Of a DNA stretch of 64,000 bases, positions 1-11,469 are shown piece by piece (within the stretch, counting starts at the first letter, position 1; every line of letters begins with the position of its first letter). Made by a program: the position numbers and the translations under genes. The notes beneath the pieces were generated by a model, which saw only the letters and a list, made by a program, of their open reading frames with translations, was not told the DNA's origin and searched no databases. The stretch comes from Ampelocalamus luodianensis (lineage: Eukaryota > Streptophyta > Magnoliopsida > Poales > Poaceae): NCBI GenBank assembly GCA_036346255.1, contig CM070617.1, forward strand, positions 24,789,080 through 24,853,079. Reading direction: 5' to 3'.

Positions 1-930
1 CCTCAACGTCGACATCCTCTGCCGCGGCTGGTTTCGGGATGTCCAACACTTTGTTCGGCGGTAGCATCAACGTGTTGGCCGATCTCCCGCCGACACCATC
101 TTTCAACCACTTGATCAATATCAAGTTGGGCCGAGAGAATTTTCTTCTCTGGATGGCACTTGTTTTGCCTTACCTATGTGGATAGCAACTTTTGGGATAC
201 TGCAATGGATCGAACGTCGCTCCGGCCACAACAATCACACAAACTTCTACAAAAGGTGAAGCTTCTTAAGTCTTGAATATTGCCTACCAACTCTAGCTTC
301 AACAAGATCAACTTGTGCTCAGTTTTCTCTTATCATCTATTTCTTCGGAGACACTTGCATAAGTATTGTTCATGACTACTACAGCCGATGTTTGGCCCAC
401 TCTGGAACGCATGTATGTGTCCCAATCCAGGGCGCGGACAATGCAAATACACATGGAACTCTCCAACACCTGCAAGAAGGAATCTCACCGCTGCGGAGTA
501 TTTTGGCAAGATGAAATCCTTGCTGACATGTTGGCAGTGGCTGGCTGCCCTCTTCATGATGAGGAACTGGTTTCCTACATCCTCTATGGCCTCGACTCTT
601 ACTACAATCCATTGGTCACATCAGTGATGATCAGGGATGACTCGATCGGTCTCATCGATTTGTATGCTCACCTGTTGAGTTTTGTGAATCGGCTTGAGCA
701 TTAGAACTCCGGGTTTCAGTCCATGGCTAACATGGTGGCGCACAATCAGGGAGACAGCAAGCATGGGCATGGATGTGGATGCGCAACAACTTTGGTGGCC
801 GCGGCTGAGGTCAAGGTGATGGGTGTGGGCGCGGCAGCAACAACTACAACTCCGAAGGTGTTCGGCCAACTTGTCAAGTGTGTGGCAAGATAGGTCATGT
901 TGCTATGAAGTGCTATCACAGATTTGATCA
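1..930 (+). pseudogene. copia A gag remnant with CCHC zinc knuckle
   Basis: The first about 185 bases read as a gag N-terminus of the type 'INIKLGRENFLLWMALVLPYL' (the RNA-binding gag fold of copia elements). The frame is lost and recovered at about 366-704, which reads as the gag middle region (VWPTLERMYVSQSRART, then LVSYILYGLD). A CX2CX4HX4C knuckle follows at 872-913 (C-QV-C-GKIG-H-VAMK-C). At least three frameshifts or stops separate these parts, so no gag protein can be made. The knuckle itself is complete, which shows the decay is in the reading frame more than in the motif. Confidence 0.8.
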
Positions 931-2383
931 TCTGTATCAATTTGATGATAACAACCATGTTACTGATGCGACATCCTCAAATTTCTATGGTGTGGATCAT
1001 CAGTGGTACTCTAACACAGGAGCTACTGATCATATCACTGCTGACCTCGACAAGCTTACTTTCAAGGAGAAGTATACTAGTTGTGATCAGGTGCAAAAGG
1101 CCAGAAGATCAGGTATGCTTATTAAGTACATTGGTCACCCCAACATTAAAACCCCAAACCAAATTTTACATCTCAACAATATTCCTCATGTTCCCCAAAC
1201 TTCTAGAAATCTTCTTTCAGTCCATCGTCTTACTTCTGATAATGATGTTTTTCTTGAGTTTCGTCCTAATCATTTTTTTGATTAAGGATCAGTCAACAAA
1301 GAGGATGCTTCATCGAGGGGAATGTAGGGCAGCCTCTATCCTGTTAGGGCAATACCTACCACAGCAAAAAAAATGCTTCTTCTCCACTGTCAAGACAACT
1401 CAAGAACAGTAGCATAGCTAATTAGGGCATCCTTCCTTTCTGGTTGTTAAACAAGTTCTTAGATAAAATAATATTCCTTGCATTAGTAGTTCAGAACATG
1501 TATAGGTTTGTGATGCATGTCAACAGGCCAAGAGCCAGCAGTTGCCTTACTCTATTTCAAATAAAGTTTCCACTGTTCCTTTAGAACTTGTTCACTCAGA
1601 TATTTGGGGGCTAGCCATCACATCTTTTGGGGGTTTCAAATACTGTGAGTTTTGTCGATGATCATGGCAAGTTCACGTGGGTTTGTCTTCTCAAAAGCAA
1701 GGCTGATGTTGAGAAACTTTTATTTAGTTTCAGACACATGTCGAAAGACTCCTCAATAGGAAAATTATATGTATGCAAACTGGTTGGGGAGGAGGGTACA
1801 AAAAATTGCATACATTCTTTAAGCATATTAGCATAGATCATCTTGTTTCCTGCCCTTATGCTTATCAATAAAATGGTGTAATTGAAAGAAAATACCGACA
1901 TATTGTTGAAGTTGGCCTTACCATTCTTGCTTATTCTTCTACGCCTCTCAAGTTTTGGGATGAAGCTTTCCAAATAGCCAATTTCTTAATCCATCGTATT
2001 TCTAGTAGAGTGACTAAATCCTTTACTCCCTTGGAGCGACTTCTTGGAAAGATGCATGATTACTTCTTAAAAATCTTTGAGTGTGCATGTTGGATGAATT
2101 TACAACCCTTTAATTGAAGGAAACTCCTGTTTCGGCCCACCCAATGTGTGTTCTTAGGATACAATCCTCTTCACAAAGGTTACTGATGTTTACATCTTTC
2201 AATTGGCCGAGTCTACATATCTCATGTTGTAGTGTTTGACGAAGGAGTTTTTCCCTTTGTTGCTCAAACACATCTATCATGACCTCGTTGGCTTGATGAG
2301 CACTAACAAGGATTGAATAATCCTCAATTAACAAAGTTATTGTGTCTATAATATTCATTGTAAATGGTATTCTAATAGCCCTC
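931..2383 (+). pseudogene. copia A protease and integrase remnant
   Basis: The protease site is at 1004-1033 and reads W-Y-S-N-T-G-A-T-D-H; copia proteases have D in place of this N, so the catalytic aspartate is lost. The pre-integrase segment (LLSVHRLTSDNDV) follows, then the integrase zinc-binding end near 1510-1560 (CDACQQAKSQQLPYS). The catalytic-core start is at about 1580-1740 (LVHSDIWG, then VSFVDDHGKFTWVCLLKSK). The C-terminal segment around 2020-2180 keeps LERLLGK and VFLGYNPLHKGY. Several stops and shifts break it. The sequence is interrupted at 2384 by an inserted LTR. Confidence 0.8.
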
Positions 2384-3025
2384 TGATATACCCCTGGTAA
2401 GTGATGCTTGCCACAACCAGGTCAGGCTACAACCAGTTCAGGTCACGATCACCCCGTGGTCGTAATGCCTATTAGGACTAGTTAAAACATGACCATTTGC
2501 TGGTCAATAAGTCTAACAAATAGACACGTAGGCCCTGTCTTGTCGACTAAGGACCTTATACATCACGCTCGACTATACGTGGTAGTTAATACAACACGTG
2601 TACGTATGTATCTTTGACATAACTGCACACACCTCTCTCCGTCTCTGGTAATAACCACTTGGCGAATGTTCAAGGAGAATGTCTCACTGACAATAACTGT
2701 CATCAACGTGCGTATTCAAACAATCGTTAGTGCGTCTCCTGACACACAACAACTGCCACCCTTCAAACGCTCTATAAAGGGTGGTGCTAGCAGACAGGGG
2801 AGAAGAGACAAACACACAAACATAAGCCGTTGACAATATTTCTTAGTTTTGGTAGCTTGTTGTGCTCTGTAACCTCATTCAATACAAGAAGACATGAGTA
2901 GGATTGTTATTCTCTCCGGAGAAGGCTTGAACCTGTCTAAAAAATTTGTCTCTTTTTGTGTGATCTCGAGAGCCGTATCCCTAGCATTTAACTCACAAAT
3001 ATCGATAGTAATTCATCGACAAGCA
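2384..3025 (+). mobile_element. Solo LTR, Gypsy-like, inside copia A
   Basis: A 642-bp block begins TGATATACCCC and ends AAGCA. It interrupts the integrase-RT linker of copia A and has no coding capacity. It has LTR anatomy: a TATA box near 2771 (TCTATAAAGG), then a R-U5 style stretch with CAATACAAGAAGACATGAGTAGG and a TTTGTCTCTTTTTGTGTGAT segment typical of grass Gypsy LTRs. Candidate target duplications are CCCTC (2379-2383) and CACTC (3026-3030), one mismatch, so the exact edges are probable and not proven. No internal region remains, as expected after LTR-LTR recombination. Confidence 0.6.
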
Positions 3026-4095
3026 CACTCTTCTTCCTTTATTACCATTCAAACTTCCTAGCAATTCAGATGACGGGGGGTGGTAATGTGTCTAATGAGC
3101 AAACTGTTTTTCTTGAGTTTTCTGGTGATTCTCAGTAGTAGCAAGTTGATGGGCATCAAGTGGATCCTGTGACTCCAGTAGTAGCGCAATCGCCAAGATC
3201 GCCCTCGCAGCCGCAATAGGACTCCTCGCAGCCACGACAGATTTTGTCACTGCCTGAGCTCTCGACTACAGACATTGGCTCCCCTGATGATGTGGCACAT
3301 GTTGAGGTTCTTCGTGACAAAAACACGACTTCAGAACAATATCATGCAACCAAAGTTGTATACTAATGGCACTATACGGTATGCATATAATATTGTTATT
3401 GAACCGACATCACTTTTTGAAGCTATTCAAGATCAAATCTGGAAAGGGGTGATGGATGAGGAGTATGCAGCTCTCATAAAAAATGCACCTAGCATTTGGT
3501 GCCTCCATGGCATGGGAAATTTTGATTGATTGCAAGTGGGTGTACAAACTGAAAAAGAAAGTAGACGAAAGCATTGACAAATACAAAGCCTGCTTAGTGG
3601 CCAAAGGCTTTAAACAGAGATATGGTGTTGACTATGAGGATAAGTTTAGTCCAGTTGTGAAACTAGCTACAATATGCCTCATATTATCAATAGATGTATC
3701 TAGAGGATGGAAGCTTCGACAACTTGATGTACATAATGTGTTTTTGCATAGCATTCTAGAAGAGGAGGTTTATATGAAGCAGCCACCTGGTTATGAATCA
3801 AAGAACTTCCCTCGATATGTGTGCAGATTGGATAAAGCACTCTATGGGCTCAAGCAAGTACCCCATGTGTGGTATGCTAGGTTAAGTGATAAATTACAAG
3901 AGCTGGGTTTTCTTCCCTCAAGAGCTGACATGTCTCTGTTTATCTATAACTGTGGAACTGTTATTTTTATATTGGTCTATGTTGATGACATCATAGTCAC
4001 TGGTTCCTCAAATGAAGCTATATCAAAACTTCTCTCTAATTTACGACAAGATTTTGCCTTGAAGTTGGAGAACAAAGTTTCTTTCTTGGTATAGA
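3026..4095 (+). pseudogene. copia A reverse transcriptase, 5' part
   Basis: From about 3480 the frame reads as a copia RT: WVYKLKKKVDESIDKYKACLVAKGF, then YGVDYEDKFSPVVKLAT, LRQLDVHNVFLHSILEEEVYMKQPPGY, LDKALYGLKQVPHVWY, and the polymerase box ILVYVDDIIVTGSS at 3973-4012. YVDD is intact. The expected AFL of the 'DV(N/K)NAFL' segment reads NVFL. The region before 3480 is a Ser/Pro-rich linker with stops. The frame shifts by one base just before 4090 and is then cut by the CACTA insertion at 4096. The RT/RNase H frame resumes at 13386 when one AGA copy is counted. Confidence 0.9.
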
Positions 4096-4139
4096 CACTA
4101 CTACAAAAAGACTAATATTGGACATCTCATCACAAATGG

Positions 4140-4360
4140 TTGATCAAAATCGTCTGTATTACATGCAATCATAGACGGTTTTGGTTTAGAGACCGTCTGT
4201 GTTACTGGTTGCGTTAAAAACCGTATGTGAAGAGGAAATATCACAGACGATTCATATTGAAAACCGTATATGAAGTATCACAGACGGTTTTGAACACAAA
4301 CTGACTGTGATAATTGTAGACTTCATAGATGGTTTTTAATTGTAACCGTCTGTGATAATA
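4140..4360. repeat. Left subterminal repeat array of the CACTA element
   Basis: Repeated units of about 10-14 bases in both orientations occur here: ATAGACGGTTTTGG, GACCGTCTGTGT, ACAGACGATTC, ACAGACGGTTTTG, AACCGTCTGTGATA. In CACTA elements such arrays bind the TNPA-class accessory protein (family knowledge). The match with the right-hand array supports the assignment of the two ends to one element. Confidence 0.85.
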
Positions 4361-4570
4361 TCGCTTTTGCTCCCCATTGAGTTTATTCGTCGCCCAATGA
4401 GTTTTTCGTCGCCGATGTGTCTCTTCATCGCACCAATGCCGCTTCACCTCCCCGATGCGTCTATTCATCTCACGCGCCAAATTTATTCTTTGTTTTATAA
4501 AAAGGATCATCCGCCATCGAAGACGATCATCCCCACATATAACTCTACTATATATACTTTTAAAGCAGAA

Positions 4571-7500
4571 ATGGCTCCCTCTTCTGTTTCCTTATCGTCG
4601 GCATTGATAGTGTAACATTCCAAACTTAGGTTTGTGTTTCAAATGTATAAAAGTGTGAGAACTTCAAAAACTTTTGTTAAAAACACTTATGTTTGCCTTA
4701 AATTTCAAACTTTTGACTTGAAATCAAGCTTCTAATTGTTTCCAAAAAATGCGTGTATAATTTTTTTTTGAAATAATTTTATAAAATACCAGATTATTTA
4801 CCACAGATTAATATAGTTTTTCACAAATTTTTAGAAGTTATTTTGACCTCATGAAAATCCTAGCTAAGTTGCTAAAGCAGATTTAAAAAGGAATTTGTTT
4901 TAGACAATTGGAGTTGAAAAGTGGCCAAAATAATTTTTCCTAAGTCTTAAACGAATCTGAGAACACCCACAAAAATTTTCAAAATTTTAGAAATTTATTA
5001 CTATTTTTAGTAGCCTAGTCAAACTAGTTGAGTTTCAATCAAAACCTAATCAAAATCCTAACCCTAGCTCAACCTATTTGGACCGTCCGATCTGTCGTTG
5101 TTGTTCGGATCGTCTGTTCCGACCTGGTTTGACCGAACCACCATTTTGACTTGGCTAGACCGCTTCTTTTGATTGAACCCGAGTCCGACTCGAGCCACAC
5201 AGCCGTGTCGTTTCCTTCTGCCGCTGACGAGCGGGCCCCACCTATCGAAGCCGTCGTTATCCTTTTGCCGCTTAAGCCTTACCCTCAGTCGGAGCATCAC
5301 AAGGTACTATAAGCATTGGAAGCTTCTAGTTCGCAGTAGGGTATAGAGAGATAGGAGCATGGTAAAAAGGATGGAGCCATGGTAAAAGGGGAGTGCACCG
5401 GTAGGGGATAAGAGCAACCCCCCAAATATCTTGCTCAGGGCAAGGATAGGTCCCAACCGAAGCCATCCCCCTTGGCCAAAAGCCTCATTCAGCTCACCAG
5501 CATCAGTGGCCACATCGTCCCACCCCAAGGCCGAGAAGCCAAGCACAACCAGAGCAAAGCCACCCACCGCGAGCAAGCAAGAACCACAAGGCAAGCTCAG
5601 TTCTACCATCATTGCTTGCAAGCAACCCACAAGAGTAGAGTAACATCCCCATCATCCATCACTCACTGCACCCCAAGCCCAAGACCACATCAGGAAGGAA
5701 GCAGAAGGAGGCAAGCAGCACGGGGAAGGAAGAAGGGAGCCAGGTTGTAGGAGAAGCCGAAGAGCAAAGGCGACGCCGGTAGTGGCATTTGAACCACAGC
5801 TACCACCGAGGGCCACACCGAGACCAGCAGGAGGAAGACCACCCCGCTGCCATTTCTAACCGACCAGAACCAATACAGGTAGCCCACCCTTATTTCCCCC
5901 ACCATTGTTGTGCTAAATCAAGAACATGTCTTTTCGAGCCAACCAACTTTATTCATCCATTTCTTGGCACATCCCAAAATCCCCTTATGCACTAACCCTT
6001 GTAGCTTTAGCCCTCAGTATTCTTCATCACAGAGCAGTAGAGGGGAGGAAGTAGAGATAGGGGTTTGAGAGGGGGAGTAGTACCTCTGTATACCAGTGAT
6101 TCAGTAACCTCAGTGGCACCCACCTCCCTCACAACATTCAGACATTAGCATCTATAATCACTAGTCAAAATCAACAAAGTATCAAAAGCTCAGTCTTGCT
6201 CAACTTGAATCAAAGAATAACTAAAGTAAGCAATTTTATTAGAGAACAGGGAGTTCAGGGAGGGGGGTTAAGGCACAGTAGGTCGAGCCGGTGCGCGTAG
6301 GGCCGAGCCGGGCTCGCACGCGAGGAGCGGCCGCCAGGCGCCGACGACCGGAGGTCGGGCCGACGGGAACGGCGGACAAGCGCGGGCTTGAGCCAGGTGC
6401 AGGGCTACAAAGGGGAGGAGCCGAGGGTGCAGCCGGGACCAAGGAGGCGCGGTGGAGGCAAGCAGGCAGTGGCGACGCATAGTCCAGGGGGCAACGCCAT
6501 GGGAGGATCCAGCCAGGGCTTGACTGGGGAGAGAAGCAAAGAAATAGAATGGGAATAGAAAGAGAGAGTGGGGAAGGAGCAAGCCACTTGGGTGTTTTTG
6601 GCTGAATAGGGGATAAGGTGGAGAGAGAAATAGGGGATTAGTGTAGGGGTTAGTAAAGAGAGATTAGAAAATGGGTTATACTTCAAAATTCCTAATAATT
6701 TCATCCTAAATCCGGTGAAATTAATTTTGTTAATTCTAATTTTCCTGTACTTTTAACCTGGTTTAAGTTTGATTCATGTCCTTGTTTCATAAAAATTTGC
6801 TAATTACGCATTTGCGCCTTAACTTGTTAAATTCCTAGAAAATCTTAATAAATTCCTTTTGTACTAAAACTTTCACCCAAATTTATTTATACGTCATTTT
6901 CTACCTATGATGTATGCATAGCTGGATAAAATTTAATTTTGATATTTTTGGTGTTATTCATTCTTATTCGCTCTTTTGCTCAATTGATAGATTACGACGA
7001 TTTAGGTATTGACGAGAGTGATCCTCAGCAGCAAGAAGACTATCTTTAGCAAGACAAGCAGCCTTTCATTTGATGATCCCATTATTTGCGCATGCTAATA
7101 TTTTAATTTCAACTTTATGTATGCATGCTATGTTGACAAGTTATTTCGTAGTTCGTGATAGTTTACCTAAATAGTTACCTGAACTGTAGGTAAATATCCA
7201 TCCCTTACCACTGAACCTAGGTTTATATTCGCTGTGATTTAGAGCTTGTTTGATGGGCTCTAGTCACTTTATATTAGTATACGAGTTGTTGTCGCTTAGC
7301 CATGCTTAGAACGATAGTCTGGGGATCATCGTCTCGGCAATGGTCATACAACATCACTTTAAATACTTGATTCAGGGTACTCATGTATGTACTCTATTTG
7401 AAAAAACCAAAAAAAACTGAAAGCAAAAAGATTTAGACTCGGGCATATGGATGATGGTGTGATTTTCGGGTGTGTGGTTCTATGCCTAAGTCAACAAGGA

Positions 7501-9213
7501 TCGAACATCTTATTACACTGAACCAAGTATTATTGTGTGCAACCACATGAGGGTCATATGGGTCCTCTCTTGACTTAGTACTCTGGAATGTGTTAATTAA
7601 TGAGTTGCTGGTGGTAGATGTAGGAGAAAAATATTCTGTGTTGTGTTGGGCGTGTGTGAGGGGTGGGTTCCTTTCTAGGTTCTCCACACCCAGGATCATC
7701 GGTCCTTTTCTAAGGTCGATGTGTCTGACACAACGTATGGGTCCTTAGTGGGAGCCCGTAATGGGCGGTTCACTAGGGTTAACCCCCCATACGTGCGACT
7801 CTTAATTAGCTCACTCCATTAGAAAACGTATCGTATGACTTAGCTCTGCCGGCATACCTTCGGAAGTGTGCTTTATCCGGTGACAAAAGGAAAAATATGA
7901 CATGTGAATAAAGTTGTACACCCCTGCAGGGTTTGAATCTATTCGAATAGCCAAGTCCTTGGTTATGGACATGCTTGGGAAGGTCTTTCGAGAGTTAGAC
8001 TATAAAATTTTGATAAAACTTGAGATTGGGTGGTACGAATGGGTAATTCGTGCTATTAATGTGGTGGCTAGGGTTAGTCACCTCTAGGATGTTAATTATG
8101 CTATTAATTGTTGTCTCACTAATATTTGATCAATTTAAAAACTATTTTGATAAATTGCCTTCGATCTATTTAACTATTGCAAATAAGATGCTACTTTATG
8201 CTGAAATGAACACTAAAGCCATCTCCACTAAATCAAGCCTGCATTTAGCTATGTAAAGGTTAGTTAATCGTAAGTCTTGTGGGTACAATTAGTGTACTCA
8301 ACTGCATTGTCTATTTGCTGCAGAGGAGGTTGACCCCCAAGGGGTTAACGAGTGTGAGACCGATTTCGCTTTCGACTTTGACGACTAGCTGTGCGCTTTT
8401 GGTTGGTTGCCTTGTGGGTAAGGGCAGCTGGTTGGCTTTTGTTACTGCCATCTTATGGCTAATGTTTTTCCGCTGCAAACTTAACCTTTTGTATGAAGTG
8501 CAGCGTATGTTGAATATGTGTAAATTATGAAGAACTCGGTAATGTAATATCTTGTGTATGACATTGATGCTTATTTTTGTACAATTTATGTATACTGCAT
8601 TTCTGGGACGTACATTTTCACCGAGAGCGAGGAAATTTGATTTGTGATGTTAGGGCCAACGGAAAGGTTAAGCATTACAAATTAAATCGCCCATCGGCTC
8701 TCACAGATAGCCTGCCTAATCATACTGTACGAGCACCTCTCTGGCCGTACGTTGGTGGATATTGAGGAAGGACACTATTTCAATAGTGTCCTTACTCCTC
8801 TCTCTTATGATTTGCCAGAGCAGGTGACGGCCACCATCCACCGTCTTGATATCCTCCTCCGCCGTGTCTTCCGGGTGATCTCCTACTTTCGGTGAGTTAA
8901 TCGCGTCATCGATGTGGTCCTCTACAACGACGTTGCACGTCTCTAGAAGGCTTGTCGTCACTTGGACTACTTAATCGAGGCGACAGGCAATCGAGTCAAC
9001 CATACCGATACCCTTCAAGCAAAGGAAGAGACACTATGGGCTCAATTCTTCTTGATTCAACAGTCCGATGGTCTTCGGGAGACACTCGAACTAGCACGTC
9101 AGCGGGTGGATGTATTTCGGGCTTCGTTCGCTGATGATCACGAACCGTCCGATGCCAACGCCACCGCCTACGAAGTTTTGAAGACGAAGATAGCAGCCTA
9201 CCTCCGCCACTAG
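4571..9213 (+). pseudogene. Uncharacterised CACTA-internal gene, split by the solo LTR and two stops
   Basis: A start at 4571 opens a frame (MAPSSVSLSSALI) that runs into the solo LTR at 4611. Counting one copy of the GATAG duplication, the frame continues without a break from 8711 (LIILYEHLSGRTLVDIEEG, then LSYDLPEQVTATIHRLDILLRRVF). A TGA follows near 8897 and a TAG near 8944. The same frame then continues to a stop at 9211-9213 (YLIEATGNRVNH, LWAQFFLIQQSDGLRETLELARQRVDV). The unbroken product would have been about 180 residues, rich in leucine and charged residues, plausibly helical. I do not recognise the family. It could be an accessory protein of the transposon or a captured host fragment. 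Confidence 0.5.
4611..8705 (+). mobile_element. 4.1 kb solo LTR of a giant Gypsy/LARD-type retroelement, target duplication GATAG
   Basis: The block starts TGTAACATTCC and ends CTCTCACA, the TG...CA form of LTRs. It is flanked by GATAG at 4606-4610 and GATAG at 8706-8710. It holds no RT, integrase or gag. It has the layout of the very long LTRs of grass large retrotransposon derivatives: an AT-rich start, a GC-rich block at about 5060-6480, then long AT-rich sequence. A segment near 7930-7965 (CTATTCGAATAGCC) is paralleled at about 57270-57285 in the second giant LTR of the window. Frames inside it are short and look non-coding. Confidence 0.88.
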
Positions 9214-9376
9214 AAAAACTTTGTTTATTTATGTTTCTAATTTTTTTTAAAATCTTCGTAAGAAGAGACTATATTATATGCCACTATATATAGTTTGTTT
9301 ACTATATTATATGTAAATTCCAAAATAGAAAAAAAATATAGTTTGGAGGTGAAGTTACTATATTATATGTTGAACT

Positions 9377-9684
9377 ATATATCACAAATGGTTTAGTGGA
9401 ATAAATATCCGTATGTGATATGTATCATAGTTAAAACAAATTTTCAACAGTATTTAAATGACAGAATTGACATATAAACATGTAATTTCTTCATGTCATG
9501 TAAATATATACATGATAATATGCTCAAAACATATATCACAGATGGTTTAGTGGAACAAATATCCATCTGTGATATGTATCATAGTTAAATTAAATTTTCA
9601 GCAGTATTTAAATGAAAAAAATTGACATATAAACATGTAATTTCTTCATGTCATGTAAATATATACATGATAACATGATGTCTC
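9377..9684. repeat. Two-copy tandem duplication, 154-bp period, inside the CACTA element
   Basis: A unit beginning ATATATCACAAATGGTTTAG at 9377 recurs at 9531 (ATATATCACAGATGGTTTAG). Both carry the same following sequence, including AACATGTAATTTCTTCATG. Copies differ at scattered bases. Each copy includes a subterminal-type pair (CACAGATGG and CCATCTGTGATA), so the duplication multiplied likely transposase-accessory binding sites. Confidence 0.9.
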
Positions 9685-10867
9685 ATATCACAGATGGTTC
9701 TATATCATAGACGGTTCTATTATGGAACCATCAGAGACAAGTATCACTCTTTATTAGTAGGAGACCGCTAAGGTTTACACCCTAACTCGTCACTCCCCAA
9801 CGCCCTTACTCTCTCCCTTTCCCTCCCCACCCGAGTGCCCTTGACCTCGACGCCGCCATCGATGTCCAATTGACCTCCCTCCAGCCAAATCCACCTCCCC
9901 ACCGCCAGATCTGCCTTCCCCTCTTCGGCCTCTCCACCCGGCGTGCGCGACCCCAGCTACCTCTCCACCTACCTCGACATCGATGACTCCGCCCGAGTCG
10001 CGCCTTCTCCCCGACCCCTGTGCCTCCTTGCGCTCGGCCCGGTTGTTTGGCGCTTCCTCTTCCCTGGACTCAATCCCCCATTCCCCCACTTCCTCTTTCT
10101 GTTATTTTAGTTTCATGCTTGAACTTGTTTTGGTTTACTGATGTGAGTTGATTATTTACTGATGTGGGTTAATTTATTGATTAAGCATGATAAATGAAAT
10201 GGAGGTATGTTAATGCATTATGGAGGTGTTGCCGCCGGTATTGCGTTGCACTGAGGTAACTACTCCCCTCTACTCTCTATCGCTTTCCCTCCCCTTACTC
10301 TGTGATGTAAACTGAGGGCTATTGGTGTATGTGCATTCTGTGCATCTTGCTTGGTTCATGCTGTGGGTTCAGATTAACAAAAATGAATGAGGCAAAATGG
10401 TGGGTTTGGTTAATGCTCTCTGATGTATACTGAGGGTTATTGATGCCGATTCTTTGTGCTTGGTTGGCTTACATGGGATGTGGTTCGGATGGGGCAAAAC
10501 ATCAGTCTGTACACATATAAATTTTTGTATATGTAACTAATCTTATGGTATGTTTCTATATGGTATTTTGCTTTTGAAAGCTGCAATTAACTTTTCAGAT
10601 TTGTAAAGGTTAAGCTAATTTGCAAAGCTACAAATAACATACAAATTTCTAGAATTTTTACCTAGCTTGTGCCTCTGATCATCAATTATTTATTAATTGG
10701 TGCGTATTCTATTCCAAAACAATACCAAATGAGTCAAAAACTACTACAACACCTCTTCACATGTATCTCGCCATTTATTTCACCTTTGTATATGTAAACA
10801 TGTTCATGCCGGTCAAGTTCTCCTCCTTTGCTTCCCAGGTACGTCCTACCATTTCATTCCTGATCTC
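9685..10867. other. CACTA interior without a recognisable gene
   Basis: 9700-9770 holds more subterminal-type units and an ATTAGTAG motif like a decayed CACTA end. 9775-10090 is a C-rich, GC-rich block (CTCTCCCTTTCCCTCCCC) resembling a 5' leader. 10100-10860 is AT-rich with two similar stretches (CTGATGTGAGTTGATT / CTGATGTGGGTTAATT). Only short frames are open and none resembles a known protein. Confidence 0.5.
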
Positions 10868-11469
10868 TTCTCTATAAAGCCTCCAAGCAGTGGCTGCTTG
10901 TGCCTTTAAAACCGGCTTTATATATATTATATATATATTGTTCGGAGTCCCCCATCCACTTTCGAGGGGTTGTGAGGAGGATGAGACAACAGCCACGAAC
11001 AACTTTATCGAGCCTGCAAGTTCAAGAAGCATGGCTACCAGGAGAGCGTGGACATACAATTACCTGGATGTCGTCGATAGGTAATTGGATTTGACATCAA
11101 GAAATTGTTGGTTGCTGATACATGAAGCTACTTCCCAGTCGGAGTACCTGCGCGTCCACACCATGTTCAGAAAGTGGCATGGATGTGCAGGTACTCCGAC
11201 TGGAAAGTGGCTTCATGTATCAACAACCAACCATTCCTTGATGTTAAGTCCAATTACCTATCAACGACATCCATGTAATTGTATGTCCTTACGCTCTCAT
11301 GGCAGCCATGCTTCTTGAACTTGCAGGCTCAATGAAGTTGCCCGTAGCTGCTGTCTCATCCTCATCATAATCCCTTGAAAGTGGCTGGAGGACCACGGAC
11401 AATATATATATATATATGAAGTCGGTTTTAAAGGCACGAGCAGCCACTGCTTGAAGACTTTATAGAGAA
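10868..11469. repeat. Long inverted repeat (foldback), two arms of about 295 bp with a loop of about a dozen bases
   Basis: The left arm starts TTCTCTATAAAG at 10868 and the right arm ends CTTTATAGAGAA at 11469. Further in, GCAGTGGCTGCTTGTGCC pairs with GGCACGAGCAGCCACTGC, GAACTTGCAGGCTC-type segments pair, and GTCGGAGTACCTGC at about 11138 pairs with GCAGGTACTCCGAC at about 11190. The turn lies around 11165-11177 (TTCAGAAAGTGG). Pairing runs almost end to end with scattered mismatches. A transcript from either strand would form a near-600-nt hairpin. It lies inside the CACTA element. No protein family is recognised in the arms. Confidence 0.9.

Noticed and set aside
8889..8946. Possible 56-60 base intron (GTGAGT...CTCTAG) that would remove both stops from the CACTA-internal gene
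   Set aside because: Shorter than usual plant introns. The sequence inside reads as good protein in the same frame (VNRVIDVVLYNDVARL), so two nonsense changes are more likely.
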